A stretch of DNA of 64,000 bases, taken from contig NZ_JAAVKI010000006.1 in NCBI RefSeq assembly GCF_011806525.1, forward strand, positions 124,001 through 188,000. Reading direction: 5' to 3'. The translations under genes were made by a program, and so were the position numbers. Position 1 is the stretch's first letter, and each line of letters opens with the position of its first letter. This DNA comes from Thalassospira sp. HF15 (lineage in GTDB: Bacteria > Pseudomonadota > Alphaproteobacteria > Rhodospirillales > Thalassospiraceae). The notes below the pieces were generated by a model. It had not been told where the DNA came from, did no database searches, and worked only from the letters and a program-made list of their open reading frames with translations. Below are positions 24,520-33,507 of the stretch, piece by piece.

Positions 24520-25670
24520 GCCATGACCTGCCGTTTTGTCAGGACTTTCTGGCAAGCAACCAGGATCAGAATCAGACAGGTCATCCGAAATACGATCAGT
24601 GCCATGATGTCGGTCGATGCCGTGAAGATTGGCATCCCGAATGCGGAGATGATCATCAGGGCAAGGCATAGCCATCCCACCCACCGGAAAGCAGATGTTT
24701 CCTGCAGGATCAGGATTTGTCGTGTGCAGAGCGCGAGCATGATCGGCCACACTGCACCAATCTGAAGAACGCTGATCAGATCATTGGACGGATCGTGATA
24801 GACAATCTTTGCCAATGCGCCGGGGAAGAAGAAAAGCAGTCCGGAGACAAATGCCATCGGCATCAAAAGCCAAACGTCACGCAATCGCCCTGTTTGTTGT
24901 TTGGCAAATAGAGCTGACGCAATGGCTGCAATCAGACCGGCGCAAAACAGGAAAATTCGCTGCGCCAGAAACAGCTGATGGTGCTCTGCGCCAAGCAGAA
25001 CAAAGTCGAGATTTGGCAGAAACCCGGCCAGCAATGTGAAGCCGACAAGGCCGAACGCATCGCCATTTTTGGTTGGCACAGTTTCAAGAGAACGGGTTGG
25101 CGAACGTTCGAAAGCAAACATTGTCGCGAGTGCGAAGCTTGCCAGGGAAATCGCAGGTGCAATGAGATAAAGCGCCGATGGTGCATGTGTCATCGAAGCC
25201 CAAAGTGCTGCGACAATGCCACAGGCCTGACCGGTAACGGCGGTCAGACCAAGTCGTGAAAAGCGGGTTTTTGCGGCAATCAGCCAATCCGGGGAAAGGG
25301 CGGCGGCAAGCGGTATGAGGATCAAGGGCCAGTAATGCCCGAAGGGCAGGCTGGTCGTCAGGGTGATCAGGGCAGATGCAATCATTGCAATGAGAAGGCG
25401 CAGAACGACGATAAACAATGCCGGGCGAAAGGTACGGCGTTGAGCCAGCCTTACCAGAAGCGGGCCAGAGCCAGCCTGGGTTGCCGTGACGGCGAGACCG
25501 ATCATTGCAAGCAGTTGGAAATAGGTGCCGAGATCAGCTTGCGAATAGGCATGACCGATCAGAACGAGGATCACCATACCGCCTATCCGCGCGACCATGT
25601 TGGCCCCGATCAACCACAAGGGATACAGGGAGTAATGCCCCGACTTTATGATCGCCTGCAATCTATCCAT
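24516..25670 (-). CDS. Polysaccharide flippase (Wzx-like, MOP superfamily)
   Basis: 384 residues from ATG 25670, with about eleven hydrophobic helices. The N-terminal region (LWLIGANMVARIGGMVILVLIGHAYSQADLGTYFQLLAM) matches the start of O-antigen/polysaccharide exporters, and the paired-helix repeats follow. It should move lipid-linked repeat units across the inner membrane. Its start overlaps the upstream glycosyltransferase stop by 8 bases, and its stop overlaps the next gene's start by 4. Confidence 0.8.
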   Translation of the reverse strand: MDRLQAIIKSGHYSLYPLWLIGANMVARIGGMVILVLIGHAYSQADLGTYFQLLAMIGLAVTATQAGSGPLLVRLAQRRTFRPALFIVVLRLLIAMIASALITLTTSLPFGHYWPLILIPLAAALSPDWLIAAKTRFSRLGLTAVTGQACGIVAALWASMTHAPSALYLIAPAISLASFALATMFAFERSPTRSLETVPTKNGDAFGLVGFTLLAGFLPNLDFVLLGAEHHQLFLAQRIFLFCAGLIAAIASALFAKQQTGRLRDVWLLMPMAFVSGLLFFFPGALAKIVYHDPSNDLISVLQIGAVWPIMLALCTRQILILQETSAFRWVGWLCLALMIISAFGMPIFTASTDIMALIVFRMTCLILILVACQKVLTKRQVMA

Positions 25671-26871
25671 GACGCGACAGAATGGTTTCGTAGGCGTGAT
25701 CGACCCGTGCGCCATAGGCGTGGCCAATATCACAGGCGATTTGATCACGCGCGGTTTGTGCGATCTTTCGACGCTTGGTTGGGTGAGTTATGAGTGTGGT
25801 TGCAGCCGTCACCAGCGCTGAACTATCGCGTGGCGGGATGATCAGACCGCTTTGATGATTGATAACGGGACTTCCAGCATCAAACGTGGTGATGACAGCA
25901 CAACCGGCCGCCATGGCTTCCATGGTGGCAAGACTGCTGCCCTCTGTCAGGCTGGGGAAAACGAAAATATCTGCTGCCAACATGTGATCTGTGACCCGAG
26001 CATGCGATAGTGGACCAAGCCATTTCACCCCGTCAGGCAGGTTTGACAACAAGCCTATGGCGCAAGGCTGGGCCGCCCCGATGAGTGTGAGATCAACCCG
26101 CGATCCGAACTGGCGACGAATGGTTTTCCAGGCCTTCAGAAGATGGGCGGTGCCTTTGGCAAGCGACAAGTTACCGACATAAAGAAGTCGAATGGTGGTG
26201 CCGCCCCGCGCCAAACGCTGCCGATCAAGAAGCGCCTGGCAGTGTGGTGAAATGAACGGGATCAGGAATATCTTCTTCGACGCAGTTCCAGCACGTTGTA
26301 GGCCTTCCACAACAGCTTCGGACGGGGCGAATACCGCGTCAGCAAAGCTGGCTTCTGCCGTCCGGCGCCTGGCGAGATACGCCGAGATTTCCCGGTAGTC
26401 GCGCCCATGGGCGCTATATTCATCGGCGAGCTGCATCTGGCGGATTTCAGCAAGTTGGCCGGTGACATCCGAGATTGCGATCATATTGCGTGCTTTTGCC
26501 CGACGCATCGCGGGCAGGCTGTAATTGCCTTGGCCGTGCAGTATGTCGGCCTTGGGTGGTCGCAAGGCGGCAAGTAACGACAGGGGAATGTCGGAGTAAA
26601 GGTTATGGGCTGGAACACGAAGTTTTTGGGCGGCTTGGCCAAGCAGATCCGGCAACAAATGGCGACCTGGAATATCGGTGAGTAGAGCCGAGGCGTGGCG
26701 CGATGGTGGTTGCAATACACCGGAACCGTCATGGCGCCAAAAGCTGTCCCAACGGACCAGCCGATCCTGATCGGCGAGGTGTCTGGCAAGAATTCTGGCC
26801 TGATCGACACGGCTGATCAACCAGACGGATGGTCCTGAGCCTGAGGCGCGATGTGGTTTGATTATCCCCAT
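25663..26871 (-). CDS. Glycosyltransferase family 4
   Basis: 402 residues. The N-terminal domain is divergent. The C-terminal donor domain is typical: TIRLLYVGNLSLAKGTAHLLKAWKTI, then LTLIGAA, VKWLGPLSHARVTDHMLAADIFVFPSLTEGSSLATMEAMAAGCAVITT, with the E-x7-E pair in TEGSSLATMEAMA. Its first ten bases overlap the end of the next upstream glycosyltransferase gene (26862-27986). It is the second gene of the reverse operon. Confidence 0.88.
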   Translation of the reverse strand: MGIIKPHRASGSGPSVWLISRVDQARILARHLADQDRLVRWDSFWRHDGSGVLQPPSRHASALLTDIPGRHLLPDLLGQAAQKLRVPAHNLYSDIPLSLLAALRPPKADILHGQGNYSLPAMRRAKARNMIAISDVTGQLAEIRQMQLADEYSAHGRDYREISAYLARRRTAEASFADAVFAPSEAVVEGLQRAGTASKKIFLIPFISPHCQALLDRQRLARGGTTIRLLYVGNLSLAKGTAHLLKAWKTIRRQFGSRVDLTLIGAAQPCAIGLLSNLPDGVKWLGPLSHARVTDHMLAADIFVFPSLTEGSSLATMEAMAAGCAVITTFDAGSPVINHQSGLIIPPRDSSALVTAATTLITHPTKRRKIAQTARDQIACDIGHAYGARVDHAYETILSRHG

Positions 26872-27986
26872 CGGCGACTGTCCGCTTTACGATTAACCGC
26901 CTGACATACGGCCTGCCAGATACTGTAACAGTGATGGTCCGGGGTGTTTTGGGTGATCGCCATTGCTTGATGCTGGCGCGTGCTTTCGAGCAGTTCGGGA
27001 TTGCCAAGAAGGCGTTTGCACGCCGAGGTCCAAACTTCGGGATCGTCAATCGGCAGGATTTCCTGCCCGCACAAAATATCCGGTGCACATCCCGTCATCG
27101 GGCTTGCCAATGCAACTGAACCACATGAGATTGCATCAACCACACCAACGCCATAGGCGTCATTGCGGCTCGGGAAAAGGGTAATTTTGCCGTTGGTGAG
27201 AATGGGGGGGAGATGATCGGGTGCCAGCTGTTCGAAAATCTCCACCTGTGCGCCGGGGCCGCAAGATGCCGCAAGCCTTTTGGTTTTGGGGATGTCTGTG
27301 CGGCCGACAATTGCGATGCGTTTTGCAATGCCAGCCCGTGAGAGTTCTTCTACGGTCTGCATAAAGACGTCAAAGCCCTTTGAGGTCGTTGTACGGCCGC
27401 ACCAGACGATATCATATTGCCTTTCCTTGCCCGTCCGGTTGGCCGCGATATCGGGGACCGGGAATGACGGCGGAATGGGCGCGATCGACGTGTGGTCTGA
27501 CGATGCGCCATGGACTGCAAACCATTCTGCGCCGCGCGCACTTGCGGCGATGAAGCCTTCGGCGCGCGCGATCATGGCCCGGCGCAAACTGCGTCGAAGC
27601 GGATTGGCATAGGCCGCATCAGATCCCGACCAGCCATCAAACTGCAAAATGCTTGGAATGCCGCGGTTAAACGCCCAGTTCTGAGCCTGCCACTGCGCAA
27701 TGCCAAAACCGTTTAAAATCAAAACATCGGTTGGTTTGCGCATAAGCGTCCGCTTGACGCCAAACGGGATCGCCAAGGTTCGATTTTCGCCAAGGGGAAC
27801 TTGCACGCCCGGCAAGGTGACATGCTCAAATGCAGGCTTGGGAATTGACCAGTTGCGTTGAGGTTCGCGCTGTTGAGTGCATAGAATACGTAACCCTCCG
27901 CCTGTGGCCACCGCGCGGTGATGAAGCGCGTCATAGGCAGCGGATCGGTAGGGTGGCACAAGGTTTGTCAGTAAAGTCACCCTCAC
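26862..27986 (-). CDS. Glycosyltransferase family 4, first gene of the reverse operon
   Basis: 374 residues if GTG 27986 is the start, which gives MRVTLLTNLVPPYR, the usual GT4 opening; a TTG at 28028 would add 14 residues. YDIVWCGRTTTSKGFDVFMQTVEEL marks the domain junction, and GKITLFPSRNDAYGVGVVDAISCGSVALASPMTG is the donor site. It is the promoter-proximal gene of the seven-gene operon. The 177-base region to the divergent WecG-type gene holds the promoters for both operons. Confidence 0.85.
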   Translation of the reverse strand: MRVTLLTNLVPPYRSAAYDALHHRAVATGGGLRILCTQQREPQRNWSIPKPAFEHVTLPGVQVPLGENRTLAIPFGVKRTLMRKPTDVLILNGFGIAQWQAQNWAFNRGIPSILQFDGWSGSDAAYANPLRRSLRRAMIARAEGFIAASARGAEWFAVHGASSDHTSIAPIPPSFPVPDIAANRTGKERQYDIVWCGRTTTSKGFDVFMQTVEELSRAGIAKRIAIVGRTDIPKTKRLAASCGPGAQVEIFEQLAPDHLPPILTNGKITLFPSRNDAYGVGVVDAISCGSVALASPMTGCAPDILCGQEILPIDDPEVWTSACKRLLGNPELLESTRQHQAMAITQNTPDHHCYSIWQAVCQAVNRKADSRRWG

Positions 27987-28163
27987 CGCGGCAATCACCT
28001 TGGGATGCTGATATTGCCTGTAACTCAATCATAAGTTACTATTCAATTCAACCAATTAGCCGTGACCTTAAATCGCACACGGCAGCGAGGGCCGAACGCC
28101 AAAAGCAGGAATTGGATGTTTTTGTCGTCTTCAGGTGTCTGGCCGGGGTGACAGGGGTGGCAC

Positions 28164-29633
28164 ATGCGTGACGAACTCAAAGGGTACAAAGCTGCCTTCT
28201 TCGGGTTGCCGCTAGATACGAGACGACGCAGCCTTGTCTGTGCCGATATCGCATTACAAGTTCGAAACGCACGCGAGACTGATGCCCGAACGTGTCTTCA
28301 CCATCATTGCCTGAATGCGATCAAACTTCCCGCGGCACTCCAGGACGATAACTTGTTTGCTGCCCTTGCCCGTGCGGATTGCCTTTCGGCTGACGGCCTG
28401 GGAGTTGTTTTTGCAGCGCGTCTGATGGGGATCAAGGTGGCTGAGCGGGTTACGGGCATTGATCTATTGACCGACCTTCTGGCGCAGTTCGCACAGGACG
28501 GGACGCGGATTTTTCTTTTGGGCGCGCGTCAGGACGTACTTGATCGGCTGCAGGTGACATTGCCCACACGCTTTCCCGGACTGATCATTGCCGGCACACA
28601 TCATGGCTACGAATTCGATGATGAAAAGCTGGCTGATTGTGTTGCAAAGGCCAAGCCAGATGCCCTTTTTGTTGCCCTGCCATCTCCGCGCAAGGAATTG
28701 TTTGTTGATCAGTTTGCGTTGAAGACCGGATGTCGCTTTGCCATGGGTGTTGGTGGGGCATTTGATGTTTTGGCCGGGAAAGTCAGACGTGCACCGGTTA
28801 TTTGGCAACGCGCGGGTCTGGAATTCCTTTGGCGTATCCTGTGCCAACCCCGTTACATGATCCCGCGATACGGTCGGGGATTGCTTGCATTCACAAGGAT
28901 CGTCTTGCCAAAGGTGGCAGATTTTCAATTCAAACGCCTGCGCGCGGCCTTTCGAAGAGCTGTGATCATGCTGGCCGCATTTGCGATGCTGGTGCCGGTT
29001 TCTGAAGTTAAGGCACAGACCCAGCCCCAGACCGCCACGAACTCTGATCTGGAGGATCGAAAGGCAGCAGTCGATTGGATCGAAGCCGAAATTGCCAATG
29101 TCAAAAAACCTGATGATGTTACGCGGTTGATTGATGCGCTTCTCGATGATGTGCTGTCGAATGACAGTGACTCCGAGCAACCTGTCATCAATTGGTCAGC
29201 CGCAGAAAGCAGACTTGAACTATTGCTTGGCCTTTTTGATAGCGCTTTTGCCGACGGCACCAGCAGGTTTTTGTTGGAAAGCGTTTTGGGCGGTGTTGTC
29301 GTAAGGCTGACCAATCTGCATCCCGACCCTGAACGGCTTGCCGGCGTCGTGCGCAGCAATGCCGCAGGTCTGGCTGAGCGTCTGTTGGAACGGAAGTCTG
29401 ACCAACGGTTCACTTTTGCGGACGAACAATCTTCATTTTCTAACAGTGTCGAAAGCGGAGCACCAACGCGCTTTGCTGGTGGTGCGGTGATATCGCAAAA
29501 CGAGCGGCTATGGCGTTATTCCCTGTTTTTTATCGATGGTGCCCAAGATCCCTTAGCCGAAAGCCTTTGGGATAAGGAGGAATACAACCAGCCGACCGGG
29601 ATCGCAGAACTTGAGGATGCAAGTCCCCGATGA
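28164..29633 (+). CDS. WecG/TagA-type glycosyltransferase fused to a secreted-looking domain
   Basis: 489 residues in one frame. Residues 1-250 are a WecG/TagA/CpsF transferase: HHHCLNAIKLPAAL, ADCLSADGLGVVFAARLMG, ERVTGIDLLTDLL, RIFLLGARQDVLDRL, PDALFVALPSPRKELFV and MGVGGAFDVLAGKVRRAP. This group adds N-acetylmannosamine-type sugars to lipid-linked acceptors. At residue 269 a typical signal peptide begins (MLAAFAMLVPVSEVKA), followed by about 200 unrecognised acidic residues. GAAGAG lies 8 bases before that internal ATG (28968), so a separate exported protein may also be made. The gene ends in an ATGA overlap with the Wzc-like gene. Confidence 0.8.
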   Translation: MRDELKGYKAAFFGLPLDTRRRSLVCADIALQVRNARETDARTCLHHHCLNAIKLPAALQDDNLFAALARADCLSADGLGVVFAARLMGIKVAERVTGIDLLTDLLAQFAQDGTRIFLLGARQDVLDRLQVTLPTRFPGLIIAGTHHGYEFDDEKLADCVAKAKPDALFVALPSPRKELFVDQFALKTGCRFAMGVGGAFDVLAGKVRRAPVIWQRAGLEFLWRILCQPRYMIPRYGRGLLAFTRIVLPKVADFQFKRLRAAFRRAVIMLAAFAMLVPVSEVKAQTQPQTATNSDLEDRKAAVDWIEAEIANVKKPDDVTRLIDALLDDVLSNDSDSEQPVINWSAAESRLELLLGLFDSAFADGTSRFLLESVLGGVVVRLTNLHPDPERLAGVVRSNAAGLAERLLERKSDQRFTFADEQSSFSNSVESGAPTRFAGGAVISQNERLWRYSLFFIDGAQDPLAESLWDKEEYNQPTGIAELEDASPR

Positions 29634-31813
29634 CAGACCATCTGAATGATCCCCATCGTTTTGGCAGCTCTGATACTGAACGGTTTGATCCTTCCTTGCG
29701 GGATTTGTTGCGCATTTTCTGGCAACGCCGTGGTGTTGCGACGCTTGTTTTTGTCTCCGTCCTGATCATGCTTCTGACGGTGATAGGCAACTGGCAGGGG
29801 ACCTATCGGTCCGTAGCCGAGATCGGGTTTTCACAAGACAGACTAACCGCCGAACCTTCGCAGTACGGGCTGCCTGGCAGTGAAGGGCGCCACTTAACCG
29901 CCCAGGAAATTGAAACGGCAATCGCCGAAATCCGCGGGCAGCAAACGCTTTCGACCGCACTTTCGGTTTTGCGTGGAGAGAGTGTCTCGCTCACCGATAG
30001 GCCAAACGAAGCCAGTATCCTTGACCAATTAACCGAAATGATTGCGGGCAAGTCGGAGGCTTCTAAATCCGGCGATCTGGAAAGTGACGAGGTCCGGAAT
30101 TTACGCGATGGGCTGGATGCCGTTCGGGTTGGCAATGCGGCAGTGATTGAAGTTGCCTTTCACGCAAAGCAGCCGGAAACAGCGCAACAGGCCTTGTTGG
30201 CGATTATTGAGAGCTATCTCTGGCTGCGAGAAGACCAGCAAAAGGCCACCATCCGAAGACAGCTGGCTGAGGTGGAAACGCAATTCAAAACCGCGCAAGA
30301 TGACCTCGCCGCTCTGGAAGGTAATCTTGCCGACTTGCAAAGCGGTGCCGGTATTCTTGATGCTGATGAAAATGCGCGGATGCTTGATCGCATCTATGCG
30401 CTTGACGAGCAGGCAGAAAAACTGGGCCAAGAGGTTGTGGACCTTAGAGTTGCGCAGGCAAGCCGCAATGGCGCGGAGAACCTTGACGACCTTCTGGCGA
30501 TTTCCGATGTCGCTAGCCATCCGGTTGTGCAGCAAATCTCGACACAGCTTGAGGCGAGAGAGCAGGAATTTGTCGCCCTTGATCAGCGCTACGGCCCCAA
30601 GCATCCGATCATGCAGGGCAAGCAGCGGGAGCTTGATGATTTGCGCAATGAGCTGCGTCTTGTCGCGAGCAACGTTGCCGATCAAATGGATATCGCGCTT
30701 GCGGGTGCGGAAGAAAAACTGCGTCTGATTACGGCCCAGCGTAATCGTTGGGAAGGCAGGATGGCGGTGCGCAATACAAGCCTTCAGGGACAGACCGCCT
30801 TGAGCCGATCGGTCGCGATGGCGCGCACGAACGTTCAGGAACTTGGTCAACAGGTGCAGTCGCTTCGGCGGGAAATGGTTGGCTTCGATAGTGATGCCGC
30901 GATCCTGCGTGCGCCAACGTTGCCAACGGCAACCGAATTTCCCGGCAGGCGTGATCTTGCCATGCTGGCCATCATGATTGCGTTGTTTGTGGCTGTGGTC
31001 GCGGCGTTACTGCGTCACTATTTCGATCAGAGCATTGATGATGAATTTGAACCGCAGACAGCGTTGGGTATCCCGCTTTTTGCCCGCATCCCGGATCAAT
31101 CCGGTTTGCCAAAGGTTGGCGACGGGTCTACGTCGTTTGACGAAGCTGCCGGGCATTTGGCCGTTCTGATGCGAATTATGTCCCAAGGTGCAGATATGGC
31201 ACAGCACGACAACACCGATGGGCAGGTCATTGCCCTCGGCTCTGCCCTGTCTGGTGATGGCAAAAGCCACATTGCCCATGCGCTGGCTGAAAAGCTGGAT
31301 GGCTTGGGCGCCTCGGTGATCATCCTTGATGCGGACCTGCATGACCCGGTACTGCCAAACCAGCGCCAGCATGACGGAGAAAATACCGCCGATCTGACCG
31401 ATGTCATGTCAGGAATTGTGGATCTGGATGATGCCCTTGCGGGGACGGAGAATGGTGACGGGTATCGATATCTTGGCGCGCGCATGGCTGTGCCGGGAAA
31501 TATCGCAACGGGGCTGATTGACGGGCACTTGGCAGGGATCATTTCAAAGCTGCGATCTCGCTTTGATCACGTGATTATCGACACCCCGCCGATCCTGTCG
31601 GTGGCCGATGGCGTGATTGCACTTGGTCTTGCCGATGTCAGGTTGTTTGCCCTTCGCTGCGGACATAGCAAGCGCCGCGATGTCGCTCAGGCATTGGCGC
31701 AATTGCGCGCAGCCAACATTGTCCCTGAAGGGGTTGTCTTGAATGGAAGCCAACCCCGTGCGGCATATGGCAAGGCGCAATCGGCAGTGGCGATTGAAGG
31801 GCAGCTGACATGA
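29630..31813 (+). CDS. Polysaccharide co-polymerase with BY-kinase-like domain (Wzc/GumC-ExoP type)
   Basis: 727 residues. A Wzz domain has a first membrane helix at about 37-55 and a periplasmic region with coiled coils (about 150-430). The second helix is at about 445-465 (LAMLAIMIALFVAVVAALL) after the proline-rich PTLPTATEFPGRRD. The C-terminal P-loop domain has GDGKS (542-546) as Walker A, an A' motif ILDADL (about 565-571) and a Walker B VIIDTPP (about 647-653). The tail lacks the tyrosine cluster of Wzc/CapB kinases (a single Tyr in RAAYGKAQ), so autophosphorylation is doubtful. It controls chain length and export. Starts by a 4-base overlap with the WecG-type gene and ends with one on the next gene. 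Confidence 0.88.
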   Translation: MTDHLNDPHRFGSSDTERFDPSLRDLLRIFWQRRGVATLVFVSVLIMLLTVIGNWQGTYRSVAEIGFSQDRLTAEPSQYGLPGSEGRHLTAQEIETAIAEIRGQQTLSTALSVLRGESVSLTDRPNEASILDQLTEMIAGKSEASKSGDLESDEVRNLRDGLDAVRVGNAAVIEVAFHAKQPETAQQALLAIIESYLWLREDQQKATIRRQLAEVETQFKTAQDDLAALEGNLADLQSGAGILDADENARMLDRIYALDEQAEKLGQEVVDLRVAQASRNGAENLDDLLAISDVASHPVVQQISTQLEAREQEFVALDQRYGPKHPIMQGKQRELDDLRNELRLVASNVADQMDIALAGAEEKLRLITAQRNRWEGRMAVRNTSLQGQTALSRSVAMARTNVQELGQQVQSLRREMVGFDSDAAILRAPTLPTATEFPGRRDLAMLAIMIALFVAVVAALLRHYFDQSIDDEFEPQTALGIPLFARIPDQSGLPKVGDGSTSFDEAAGHLAVLMRIMSQGADMAQHDNTDGQVIALGSALSGDGKSHIAHALAEKLDGLGASVIILDADLHDPVLPNQRQHDGENTADLTDVMSGIVDLDDALAGTENGDGYRYLGARMAVPGNIATGLIDGHLAGIISKLRSRFDHVIIDTPPILSVADGVIALGLADVRLFALRCGHSKRRDVAQALAQLRAANIVPEGVVLNGSQPRAAYGKAQSAVAIEGQLT

Positions 31814-32223
31814 AATTTGCCCTGATTTCAATTGCACTTTTCTTGCTTGGGGCTGGCGGGATGGTTCTGGTCTCGGAAGGCAAGGCGTTGTCGGGTCTGG
31901 AAGACAAGCGTACGGGTTTTGCCAATGGCGATGGCTTTGGCGCAGAGCGTGATACGCGGGATCTGCTCAATGCCATGATTATCGGTCACCGCGCGGAGCT
32001 TGGCGAGATCATCAAGGCGCATTTGGCGAAGAAGCCGTTTGATCCTCTGTTGGTTGGTCTGAAGGGTGAAAGTCTGGCTGATCAGGATCTGTTGGCTAGC
32101 GCAAAATTGCTGGATCGGGCGCAGGCGATTGCGCCGCGTGATCCAAGGGTGCAGGCGCTCCGCGACGGGCTGCAATTGCGGCTTCAAAGCTTGCCATTCC
32201 AAGCATCACAATTGGCAGAATAA
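31810..32223 (+). CDS. Small membrane-anchored protein with a TPR-like helix pair
   Basis: 137 residues. An N-terminal hydrophobic segment (3-25, signal or anchor) is followed by a polar region and a C-terminal helix pair, LLASAKLLDRAQAIAPRDPRVQALRDGLQL, that resembles a single tetratricopeptide unit. It starts in a 4-base ATGA overlap with the Wzc-like gene and is the last gene of the forward operon. Its final 128 bases run antisense to the end of the Wzy-like gene at 32096-33418. No family recognised. Confidence 0.65.
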   Translation: MKFALISIALFLLGAGGMVLVSEGKALSGLEDKRTGFANGDGFGAERDTRDLLNAMIIGHRAELGEIIKAHLAKKPFDPLLVGLKGESLADQDLLASAKLLDRAQAIAPRDPRVQALRDGLQLRLQSLPFQASQLAE

Positions 32224-33418
32224 GGGCAGGCATGACCGTGACCCAATCCCCAATGCTGCCAAGCATTCCCATGACAGCAAGGGCGATCACAAGCGCGCGG
32301 GTGCCAGGTTGTTGGATGGTGGCGATAACCGTTTTAAGGACGATGATAAGTACTGCGATCAGGATCAGCATAGCCGGGATGCCAAACATGATCGCGCCGT
32401 CGAGCCAGAGGTTATGGCTGCTAAACCAGTTGGCATTCGCGTTCAGATCCGCGGTGGCGAAATGAGCAATCACAAGCGCAACGCTATCGGCTCCCCATCC
32501 GGTGACAGGCCGTTCTGCAATCGCTTGAGCGGCGGTAGCCCACAGGTCATCGCGCTGTATCAAATCGCTGCGGGCAAGGTCGGAGAATCGACCGAAAAGT
32601 TCTGGCGACGCGATGCTTGTAGTGGCGATGACCGCGATGCAGCCCAGACTGATCAGAAACAGCCGTTTGAAGCTTCCGGCGTTTTCACGCGGTGTCAGGA
32701 TGATAAACAACACGCCGCCAACCAGCGCCATGACAATCGCCAGTCGCGAATGGCTTTGGACAAGGGCAGCTGCAAAAATGATGGCAAGTGCCAGCCAACC
32801 GCCCACGCGATCAAACTGTTTGCCGACCGACATGGCACGGTGTTGCTGATAGAGAAACAGACAGGCGACAATGCCAAATCCCATCAGGACCCCAAAAGCA
32901 TTGCGATTGGCAAAGCTCCCGGTCCAGTCGCCAAGATGGGCCTGCTTGGCAAACCAGAGTGTTGTCTGCCACCCCATCAGATCAGTACTGGCTGCCAGAA
33001 CCACTTGAACAGCACAGGCAACCACAATGGTGCGCGTGATCAGGATGGGCAGGCGGCTCTCCAACTGCGCCACCAGTGCCGTCAGGGTGATCACACCGCC
33101 AAGCCAGATAGAATAGACCGCAATGCCAAGCCAGCCATTAGGCACGAGTGCGATGCGCGCCACGTCAAACGGATAGGCCTGAATAGGCCAGATTTGCAGG
33201 CTTTGCAGCAGGGACCAACCAATCAAGCCGGCTATCAGAAGCCAGAGATAAAGCAGATGTTTGCACATCTGTGCCGGGCCACGGTGCAGGCAGATCGCAA
33301 GGATGCCGATACCGGTCAGAATGGCCAAAATGGCAAGCGCCCATGGCCGCAAACCGCCCAGCAACAGCGGGGCAAGAATGATCTGCGCCATCAGACAGGT
33401 TTGCGCCAGCCAGAGCAT
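32096..33418 (-). CDS. O-antigen ligase/polymerase-like membrane protein (Wzy/WaaL)
   Basis: 440 residues with about eleven membrane helices. The ligase-family features are a large periplasmic loop following SFANRNAFGVLMGFGIVA and the HSRLAIVMALVGG segment, then the RDDLWATAAQAIAERPVTGWGADS region and SSHNLWLDGAIMFGIPA (the conserved H-N near the end of the loop). It should polymerise repeat units or ligate chains in the periplasm. It stands alone on the reverse strand between two forward operons and overlaps the 3' end of the preceding convergent gene by 128 bases. The start context is weak. Confidence 0.8.
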   Translation of the reverse strand: MLWLAQTCLMAQIILAPLLLGGLRPWALAILAILTGIGILAICLHRGPAQMCKHLLYLWLLIAGLIGWSLLQSLQIWPIQAYPFDVARIALVPNGWLGIAVYSIWLGGVITLTALVAQLESRLPILITRTIVVACAVQVVLAASTDLMGWQTTLWFAKQAHLGDWTGSFANRNAFGVLMGFGIVACLFLYQQHRAMSVGKQFDRVGGWLALAIIFAAALVQSHSRLAIVMALVGGVLFIILTPRENAGSFKRLFLISLGCIAVIATTSIASPELFGRFSDLARSDLIQRDDLWATAAQAIAERPVTGWGADSVALVIAHFATADLNANANWFSSHNLWLDGAIMFGIPAMLILIAVLIIVLKTVIATIQQPGTRALVIALAVMGMLGSIGDWVTVMPALILPIVMLGMASFEAAIAARRGAPAPLDHAAQSPAPDPAILR

Positions 33419-33507
33419 TATGGTCAGCCATTCTGCTGTGAAAACAACACCTTCAGCCTAGTCGAAATTTTGCAACCTGTCGCGTTGCTTGCTTATGGAG
33501 ACTGGCG

